Made by a program: the position numbers and the translations under genes. Under the pieces are notes generated by a model. That model did no database searches. It was given only the letters and a program-made list of their open reading frames with translations, and was not told where the DNA came from. From positions 1-9,892 of the forward strand of contig JACQZL010000142.1 of the NCBI GenBank assembly GCA_016213865.1: a stretch of DNA of 9,892 bases, written 5' to 3'. Positions 5,873-9,892 of this stretch are shown here, piece by piece. Within the stretch, counting starts at the first letter, position 1. The number at the start of each line of letters is the position of its first letter. This DNA is from Candidatus Rifleibacteriota bacterium (lineage in GTDB: Bacteria > UBP17 > UBA6191 > JACPRK01).

Positions 5873-7151
5873 TGAGTTCGGCGACGATGTGGTCGTTCTT
5901 GCAGATGGCGCTCGAGAGGATCAGCCCGGCGAGCGGATTTTCCACGAACCTGTGGATCGCCCTCTTCAGCGGCCGCGCACCGTACTTCGCGTCGGTGCCG
6001 TGATCCACCAGGAACTCCATCACGGGCGGAGGCACCTCCATCGTCAATCCGAGGTTTCGCAACCGCTCCGCCACCTCCTCGAGCATCAGGCTGATGATCT
6101 TGCGGCAGTCTTCGCGCCCCAGAGCGTTGAACGTGACGATCTCGTCGATGCGGTTGAGGAACTCGGGCGGGAAGTACTTCTCGAGCGCCTTGCGCGTCTC
6201 GCGCGCCTTGACGTCATGGTCGATCTTCGTCTTCTGCTGGCTGAACCAGATCGCCCCCTCGAGCCGCTCCAGCGATTCGACGCCGATGTTGCTCGTCATG
6301 ATCACGACCGTGTCGCGGAAGCTGATCTGCTGGCCGCGGCCATCGGTGAGCATCCCTTCTTCCAGGACCTGCAGGAGCACGTTGTGGACTTTCCGATGGG
6401 CCTTCTCGACCTCGTCGAAGACCACGACCGAGCGGGGCTTGCCCTTCACCGCCTCGGTCAGAAAGCCACCCTCGTTGTGGCCGATGTAGCCCGGCGGCGC
6501 GCCGATGAGCTTCGCATACTCGTGGCTCATCGCGTACTCCGAGCAGTCGACCCGGATCATCTCCAGCTCGCTGCCGAACAGGAAGGCGGTCAGCGTCCGC
6601 GCCAGCTCGGTCTTGCCCACGCCCGTCTGACCGACGAACACGAAACTGCCGATCGGCTTGCGCGGGTTTCGAAGGCCTACCTTGGCCTTGCGGATCGCCT
6701 GACAGACCACGTCGATCGCCTGATCCTGCCCGATGACGCGGCGCCGAAGCTCCTCGGCCATGTGCAGCAGACGGTCGTTCTCGGGGATGGGCTCCGGCTC
6801 GGCGCTGTAACCGAGCAAGGGGATCTGCCTTGCCGACGATTGCTCCTCGACCTGGATGGTGACTTCCTTGATGTCCAGGCCCGGGTTGACCTTGATACAG
6901 AGCGCGTACAGCTCCTGCTCGATGATCTCACCCAGGAGAGGATACTCGTCGTTGCTGAAGACCGACGGGGCGATCTCGTCGAGGTAGTTGACCACCGCCG
7001 CGTTGATGATCAGCCGCTTGTACGATTTGCGGTCGGTGATCCGGACGTTCTGGAACAGCTCCTTCCGCTGCTGGGGCGTGAAGCTGCGTATATCCACGAA
7101 CCGGTCCAGCGATTCGCAGAACTTCCGTTTGATGCCGGAGGAGCTGTCCAT
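5799..7151 (-). CDS. Single-ring Clp/HSP100-type AAA+ ATPase with an unrecognised N-terminal domain
   Basis: The 450-residue product has one AAA+ module closest in style to the second ring (D2) of ClpB/ClpC. It shows Walker A GQTGVGKT (174-181), pore loop GYIG (221-224), Walker B VVVFDE (242-247), sensor 1 TSN (286-288), arginine finger in FLNRID (R334), and sensor 2 GARPLKR (391-397) within a D2-small domain. There is no first ring, no Clp repeat domain and no ClpX zinc finger. Residues 1-105 (including TPQQRKELFQNV and EIIEQELYALC) form a domain I do not recognise, linked by a Pro/Glu stretch (115-125). Where ClpA/ClpC carry the IGL/VGF ClpP-contact loop, this protein has GAIWFSQQ (299-306), so ClpP partnering is uncertain. 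The ATG at 7151 follows GAGGTGA by 13 bases. It may be a remodelling ATPase; the substrate is unknown. The last 25 codons overlap mazG. Confidence 0.85.
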   Translation of the reverse strand: MDSSSGIKRKFCESLDRFVDIRSFTPQQRKELFQNVRITDRKSYKRLIINAAVVNYLDEIAPSVFSNDEYPLLGEIIEQELYALCIKVNPGLDIKEVTIQVEEQSSARQIPLLGYSAEPEPIPENDRLLHMAEELRRRVIGQDQAIDVVCQAIRKAKVGLRNPRKPIGSFVFVGQTGVGKTELARTLTAFLFGSELEMIRVDCSEYAMSHEYAKLIGAPPGYIGHNEGGFLTEAVKGKPRSVVVFDEVEKAHRKVHNVLLQVLEEGMLTDGRGQQISFRDTVVIMTSNIGVESLERLEGAIWFSQQKTKIDHDVKARETRKALEKYFPPEFLNRIDEIVTFNALGREDCRKIISLMLEEVAERLRNLGLTMEVPPPVMEFLVDHGTDAKYGARPLKRAIHRFVENPLAGLILSSAICKNDHIVAELNAEQDAIVFRTSEDRKDPPPPSDS

Positions 7152-7266
7152 CAGATCGACGAGGTCACCTCGGAAAGCCGCCCACGGCCTCGCTTCCCGG
7201 ATTCCATCTTACTCCAGAACATCGGGCCGATCCAGGTGCGGCGAGAGTCGTACCGGCAGAATCGCT

Positions 7267-7287
7267 TCGCGAGCCTCGAGCCTCAAG
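7267..7287 (-). repeat. Short heptamer array (CTTGAGG family, two clear units plus a decayed one) at the epimerase stop
   Basis: On the minus strand CTTGAGG (7287-7281) and CTCGAGG (7280-7274) are followed by CTCGCGA (7273-7267). These are the same variants as in array 2, about 2.3 kb away and in opposite orientation. The epimerase TGA (7285-7283) is the TGA of the first unit, and the G-rich strand is again the sense strand. Confidence 0.7.
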
Positions 7288-8404
7288 CCTGGATCAGCCC
7301 TCGGCTCGCCAGCTCAGCCCGGGCCTGCTCTCCGCCGTCCCGCGGAGTCTGTCCGCCGGCCCAGGCGCACAGGTCTTCCACGCCCTTCTCGAACGGAATC
7401 GCCGGCTCGAAGCCCAGCAACTCGCGTGCGCGCCCGAGGTCGGCGAAGCAGTGCCGGATGTCGCCCGCCCTGAACTGGTCAAGGTAGCTGGGGCTCACCT
7501 TCTTGCCCAGTTGCTCGGCCAGAATCTCGATCAGCCGGCGCAGGCTCGTCGGCTGTCCGCTGCCGACGTTGATGGCGTGGCCCGGGGCCTTCTCGCTCGT
7601 CAGCGCCAGCAGGTTGGCCCGCGCGACATCGCGCACGTGCACGAAGTCTCGCGACTGCAGGCCATCCTCGAAGACCAGCGGCGGATTGCCCGAGAGCAGC
7701 CTGCAGCTGAAGATGGCCGCGACCCCCGTGTAAGGATTTCCGAGCGCCTGGCGGGGTCCGTAGGCGTTGAAGTAGCGCAGGGCCACGGCGGGGATGCGAT
7801 AGGCCTCGCCGAACGACAGCACCAGTTCCTCGTGATCCCTCTTGGTCACCGCGTAGACCGAGGTCGGCGCCAGCGGCTTGGTCTCGGGGGTTGCCCGTGG
7901 CCCGACTTCGCGCCCGCAGCCGGGGCAGCGCATCTCCCACTCGTGCCGCGAGAGTTGCTCGGTCGGGCGCAGTTTCGGAGAGACCGGCCCGCACGCCTCG
8001 CAGCCGTACAGACCCTCTCCGTAGATCGACATCGACGAGGCCACCACCAGCCGCGCGAGATCCCGTCGCTCCGCCTGGATGACGTCGAGCAACACCGCCG
8101 CCCCCACCGAGTTGCACGAGACATAGCGCTCGATCTCGTACATCGACTGCCCCACGCCGACCATCGCCGCCTCGTGATAGACCGCCTCGACCCCCCTGAG
8201 CGCCCGACTCACCGCCGCCCGGTCGCGCACGTCGCCGCGCATGAACTCGGCCTCCGGGTCGAGATAGGACGGCGGTTGCCCCGAGGGGCCGTGGACTTGC
8301 GGCTCCAGGGAGTCGAGTACCCGCACCTTGTGCCCGGCCTCGAGCAGGAGATCCACGATGTGCGAACCGATGAAGCCGGCGCCGCCAGTGACGAGGATGT
8401 GCAT
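7283..8404 (-). CDS. NAD-dependent epimerase/dehydratase (extended SDR) with a four-cysteine zinc-ribbon-like insert
   Basis: The 373-residue protein has the Rossmann NAD-binding motif GGAGFIGS (7-14), D31 at the end of beta-2 for the cofactor ribose, GDVRD (57-61), the catalytic S123/S124-M-S region and YAVTK (Y184, K188). It also has ALRYFNAYGPRQ (208-219) and SRDFVHVRDVA (251-261). This is the sugar-nucleotide epimerase/dehydratase architecture. Between SIYGEG and the catalytic Tyr lies an insert with two CxxC pairs, C135/C138 and C160/C163, very likely binding one zinc. A similar insert occurs, as far as I recall, in epimerases annotated as dTDP-L-rhamnose 4-epimerase-like; the substrate here is unproven. 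The ATG at 8404 follows GGGAGAA by about 10 bases and starts exactly at the family N-terminus (MHILVTGG). The frame remains open upstream to 8692 but that part lacks homology and covers the promoter region. The stop lies in a heptamer. Confidence 0.9.
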   Translation of the reverse strand: MHILVTGGAGFIGSHIVDLLLEAGHKVRVLDSLEPQVHGPSGQPPSYLDPEAEFMRGDVRDRAAVSRALRGVEAVYHEAAMVGVGQSMYEIERYVSCNSVGAAVLLDVIQAERRDLARLVVASSMSIYGEGLYGCEACGPVSPKLRPTEQLSRHEWEMRCPGCGREVGPRATPETKPLAPTSVYAVTKRDHEELVLSFGEAYRIPAVALRYFNAYGPRQALGNPYTGVAAIFSCRLLSGNPPLVFEDGLQSRDFVHVRDVARANLLALTSEKAPGHAINVGSGQPTSLRRLIEILAEQLGKKVSPSYLDQFRAGDIRHCFADLGRARELLGFEPAIPFEKGVEDLCAWAGGQTPRDGGEQARAELASRGLIQA

Positions 8405-8461
8405 GATGGTTGCGTTCTCCCGACGAGGTTTCCGGCGAAACCGGACGCCCGCCCGCTCCCG

Positions 8462-8482
8462 GGCCCGGCCGGTTGCCGGACC
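8462..8482. repeat. GC-rich imperfect direct repeat, left copy
   Basis: The pattern GGCCCGGCCGG-N3-CCGG-N-CC occurs here and again at 8522-8542, 60 bp away, with 18 of 21 positions identical. Each copy is partly self-complementary (CCGG, three bases, CCGG). The two copies bracket the candidate -10 of the epimerase. They could be operator half-sites or hairpins; GC-rich composition makes part of the match cheap. Confidence 0.5.
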
Positions 8483-8491
8483 TTTCGGCTC

Positions 8492-8497
8492 AGTATA
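8492..8497 (-). promoter_or_regulatory. Candidate -10 box for the epimerase transcript
   Basis: TATACT is read on the minus strand about 88 bases before the epimerase ATG, and it stands out in a very GC-rich stretch. No convincing -35 is found at 16-18 bases, so another sigma factor or an activator, or chance, is possible. Confidence 0.3.
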
Positions 8498-8521
8498 GTT
8501 GCAGGCCGGCCCGCGACACCA

Positions 8522-8542
8522 GGCCCGGCCGGCTACCGGTCC
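8522..8542. repeat. GC-rich imperfect direct repeat, right copy
   Basis: This is the second copy of the element at 8462-8482, differing at three positions (T to C, G to A, A to T). It lies between the candidate -10 of the epimerase and the rightward promoter at 8565, so a protein bound here could influence both transcripts. Confidence 0.5.
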
Positions 8543-8564
8543 GGCACCGATCCGCCCAAGATGG

Positions 8565-8593
8565 TTGACCCGATCCCGCTCGTGCGCTATACT
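8565..8593 (+). promoter_or_regulatory. Sigma-70-type promoter for the YedF-like gene
   Basis: TTGACC (8565-8570), 17 bases, then TATACT (8588-8593): each hexamer matches five of six consensus positions at ideal spacing. A transcript would start near 8600, about 35 bases before the ATG at 8635, and would include GGAGG at 8616-8620. Confidence 0.62.
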
Positions 8594-8634
8594 TTCGCGC
8601 TCACCCTCGTTCTGGGGAGGTTGGTTTTCCGGTA

Positions 8635-8805
8635 ATGAACAACAGGAAGGCCGGCAAGCGCTCTTCCAGCAACGCCTTGCCGCAGGTCGCACCGCTCACG
8701 GACTTCCCGGAGACTGCTGAGGAAGGACAGCGAGTTCTTCGTCCGGATGTTCGAGCACGAGTTCGATTCCGGGTCCCGGCTGCGCAAGCCGCCCAAGCTG
8801 GCTGA
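8635..8805 (+). CDS. Small open frame; its first 26 codons are probably the displaced N-terminus of the YedF-like gene
   Basis: ATG at 8635, after GGAGG (8616-8620, 14 bases upstream) and the promoter at 8565, opens a 56-codon frame ending in TGA at 8803-8805. From 8638 to 8712 almost every codon ends in G or C (23 of 25 by count), as in the real genes here. From 8713 onward the third-base bias collapses in this frame and appears in the frame one base to the right. This suggests that only MNNRKAGKRSSSNALPQVAP and the next six residues are real coding sequence, and that they belong to the next gene, cut off by one extra base near 8713. A separate leader peptide overlapping the next gene is the alternative. 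Confidence 0.4.
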   Translation: MNNRKAGKRSSSNALPQVAPLTDFPETAEEGQRVLRPDVRARVRFRVPAAQAAQAG

Positions 8806-9136
8806 CGTGGCGATCGTATTGACGAGCGACCGCTGGGGGGCAGACGACGCGGAGCTTGGCGCCACATTGGTGTGCCACCTGCTCGTGACCCTCGCGGAGA
8901 GCATGCAGCAACCCAAATTCGTCTTTCTCGTCGGCTCTGCGGCCAAGCTCGCCGTGAACGGTTCTCGTTGTCTCGAGTCGCTCCAGCAGCTCGAGTCGCT
9001 CGGAACCAAGATCTACATCAACAAGGCCTCCCTCGAGCACTACCACCTGGAAGGCGAGCTGCGCGTGGGCGAGCTGAACACCATGATGGAGATGCTCTCC
9101 ACTCTCTACGCCGCAGGAAAAGTTCTCACTTTTTGA
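8747..9136 (+). CDS. YedF-like DsrE/F-fold protein (C-terminal YedF domain without its cysteines), 5' end probably frameshifted
   Basis: The 129 residues from ATG 8747 match the C-terminal domain of the YedF selenium/sulfurtransferase-like family. They show VAIVLTSDRWG...ELGATLV (22-42), FVFLVGSAAKLAVNGS (58-73), LESLQQLESLGTKIY (76-90) and LRVGELNTMMEML (105-117), then GKVLTF at the end. YedF proteins usually carry CGTCL after the GveI strand. Here that stretch is INKASL (91-96), so the reactive cysteines are gone, and there is no TusA-like N-terminal domain. The coding signature extends upstream of the ATG in this frame to about 8714 (LLRKDSEFFVR) without a start or a usable ribosome site. 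Joining this to the frame starting at 8635 by skipping one base at 8713 gives a coherent 166-residue protein. Biochemical role unknown; sulfur transfer by the classical cysteine route is unlikely. Confidence 0.75.
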   Translation: MFEHEFDSGSRLRKPPKLADVAIVLTSDRWGADDAELGATLVCHLLVTLAESMQQPKFVFLVGSAAKLAVNGSRCLESLQQLESLGTKIYINKASLEHYHLEGELRVGELNTMMEMLSTLYAAGKVLTF

Positions 9137-9143
9137 CGCCGGA

Positions 9144-9152
9144 TGGTATAAT
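9144..9152 (+). promoter_or_regulatory. Extended -10 promoter of the tRNA-Val gene
   Basis: TGGTATAAT gives a perfect TATAAT (9147-9152) with the TGn extension. The upstream -35 position has only a poor match, which is usual for extended -10 promoters. Transcription would start near 9159, giving a leader of about 16 bases before the mature tRNA. Confidence 0.62.
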
Positions 9153-9174
9153 AGACACCCGCTGAAAGTTTCCC

Positions 9175-9249
9175 AGGCACGTAGCTCAGTGGTAGAGCAC
9201 TAGCTCGACACGCTAGGGGTCCGCAGTTCAAACCTGCGCGTGCCTACCA
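9175..9249 (+). tRNA. tRNA-Val (anticodon GAC), CCA encoded
   Basis: A full cloverleaf folds without mismatches. The acceptor stem is AGGCACG (9175-9181) with CGTGCCT (9239-9245), and the D stem is GCTC/GAGC. The anticodon stem CTAGC/GCTAG closes loop TCGACAC, and the T stem CGCAG/CTGCG closes loop TTCAAAC. The variable loop is GGGTC, the discriminator is A (9246), and CCA (9247-9249) is encoded. The anticodon GAC is at 9207-9209, decoding GUC/GUU valine. The oddity is position 33, immediately before the anticodon: C (9206) instead of the near-invariant U. The first pair A1-U72 is also less common than G1-C72. All stems being perfect argues for a working gene; the fold fixes the anticodon, since a shifted loop breaks the stem. 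Confidence 0.93.
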
Positions 9250-9256
9250 GAATCCA

Positions 9257-9292
9257 GACCGGGGTCCGCATCGCGGGCCCCGGTCGTTTGTT
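9257..9292 (+). terminator. Intrinsic terminator after the tRNA
   Basis: GACCGGGGTCCGC (9257-9269) pairs with GCGGGCCCCGGTC (9273-9285) over 13 bp, with one G-U pair and a three-base loop. It is followed by the T-rich tail GTTTGTT. It starts seven bases after the tRNA CCA. The stem is very strong; the T tract is short, as often in GC-rich genomes. Confidence 0.72.
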
Positions 9293-9423
9293 GCCAGCCG
9301 GTCACGGGCGCCGATTCCTGGGTGCGTTCGCAGTTCGTCGGGAGACGGGGAGAACCTCGACGACTGCGCCCCGGCTCCTTCGCGCCATTGACGTCGCGTC
9401 GAGGCAAGGTGTAGCGTGTTCCC

Positions 9424-9892
9424 GTGATTCGACTTGCAGCCGTCGACGACTCTGCCCTGATCCGCGGTTTCCTGGAGGGCGTTCTCGGCAGCGAGCCCGA
9501 CTTCGAACTCCTGGCGCTCGGCTCCAACGGAGCCGAGGCGATCGATATCGTCCGCCATCACCAGCCCGACGTCCTGGTCCTCGATCTCGAGATGCCCGGA
9601 ATGGGCGGCCTCGACGTCCTGCGTACCCTGATGGTCGAGTCCCCGCTGCGAGTCCTCGTCTACACCTCCCACCAGGGCAAGTCGCTCGCTGCCTATCAGG
9701 CACTGCGCCTCGGCGCTGTCGAGTTCCTGAACAAGCCCGAGGACATCATCGACCCCGTCAAGTACGACACGGCCCGGGTCAAGCTCGTCGAGCGCATCCG
9801 CGCGGTCGCCGCCATCGAGTTCACCATCCACAAGCCCGATCCCACCGTCGCCCCGCGTAACCAGCGCCCCACCGAGTGCCCCTTCGACGCGA
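9424..9892 (+). CDS. CheB-like response regulator, N-terminal receiver domain (3' end outside window)
   Basis: GTG at 9424 opens a frame running off the window (156 codons seen). It is a clear phospho-receiver: D8/D9 acidic pocket in AAVDDSALIR, phospho-acceptor D54 in VLVLDLEMPGMGGLDVL, T81 as switch Thr, and K104 in FLNKPED. VDDSALIR at the start, EMPGMGGLDVL, the GAVEFLNKP ending and a following LVERIRAVA helix are features of CheB, the chemotaxis protein-glutamate methylesterase. The catalytic methylesterase domain would begin just beyond the edge, so the call is receiver (sure) and CheB (likely). From about 131 the residues look like an inter-domain linker (TIHKPDPTVAPRNQRP). AAGGTG lies about 13 bases upstream of the GTG. 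An in-frame TAG shortly before the GTG excludes a longer start. Confidence 0.68.
   Translation, partial: MIRLAAVDDSALIRGFLEGVLGSEPDFELLALGSNGAEAIDIVRHHQPDVLVLDLEMPGMGGLDVLRTLMVESPLRVLVYTSHQGKSLAAYQALRLGAVEFLNKPEDIIDPVKYDTARVKLVERIRAVAAIEFTIHKPDPTVAPRNQRPTECPFDA

Noticed and set aside
5862..7487. Long open frame (over 500 codons) on the plus strand
   Set aside because: It is antisense to the AAA+ gene and to parts of mazG and the epimerase. It has no family motifs, and the opposite strand carries intact Walker, sensor and pore motifs. Long antisense frames are expected at this G+C.
8405..8692. N-terminal extension of the epimerase frame to 8692
   Set aside because: The extra 96 codons lack family similarity and cover the divergent promoter region. 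The ATG at 8404 has a good ribosome site and begins at the canonical Rossmann N-terminus.
9162..9168. Single CTGAAAG before the tRNA as another heptamer array
   Set aside because: Only one unit and no stop codon context; chance is sufficient.
9388..9416. TTGACG with a -10 just before the CheB-like GTG, implying a leaderless mRNA
   Set aside because: The hexamers at 16-18 bases (TGTAGC or GTAGCG) match the -10 consensus too poorly to call.
9240..9860. Arg/Pro-rich open frames on both strands over the CheB-like gene
   Set aside because: They are shadows of the receiver-domain frame that starts at 9424, which has all phospho-relay residues.

Overview
The window is a GC-rich (about two thirds G+C by eye), gene-dense bacterial chromosome segment. 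It carries housekeeping genes with frequent 4-74 nt gene overlaps and several GTG/TTG starts. Signal peptidase II, prolipoprotein diacylglyceryl transferase, FtsY, a CheB-type receiver and an encoded-CCA tRNA point to a diderm, probably motile bacterium. The two cysteine-variant Lgt genes, the form of the Tgt C-terminus and heptanucleotide arrays at gene ends remind me of uncultured Planctomycetota or neighbouring phyla. That placement is a guess; no marker in the window settles it.

Layout. (1) 1-3670, plus strand: a run of genes that is probably one operon. It holds the C-terminal part of tgt (tRNA queuosine synthesis), lspA, two tandem lgt paralogues of identical length, and an RluD-type rRNA pseudouridine synthase. 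Lgt and LspA are consecutive enzymes of lipoprotein maturation: diacylglyceryl transfer, then signal peptide cleavage. (2) 3671-4887, plus strand: ftsY, the signal recognition particle receptor, possibly with its own promoter. (3) 5027-8404, minus strand: an NAD-dependent sugar-nucleotide epimerase, then a one-ring Clp-type AAA+ ATPase, then mazG. The AAA+ gene and mazG overlap by 74 nt. (4) 8405-8634: a divergent promoter region with a pair of GC-rich imperfect direct repeats and a good sigma-70-type promoter facing right. (5) 8635-9136, plus strand: a YedF-like (DsrE/F fold) gene. Its apparent N-terminus sits one reading frame away, so a single-base frameshift is likely. (6) 9144-9292: a tRNA-Val(GAC) gene with extended -10 promoter and a terminator hairpin. 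(7) 9424 to the end: the receiver domain of a CheB-like response regulator, cut by the window edge.

The most striking non-coding signal is a set of phased 7-bp tandem arrays. There are three sequence families: CTGAMRS, CTTGAGG and TTAGGGG. Four of the genes have their stop codon inside a heptamer (rluD-like, ftsY, mazG, epimerase), and the stop-bearing unit always reads on the sense strand. Because the period is 7, a few units place stop codons in all three frames. I know of no described element that does this, although heptanucleotide tandem repeats (STRR) are known in cyanobacteria. Other points worth a second look are the tandem variant Lgt pair, the frame switch in the YedF-like gene together with its missing CGTC cysteines, the C33 in the tRNA-Val anticodon loop, and the AAA+/mazG coupling.
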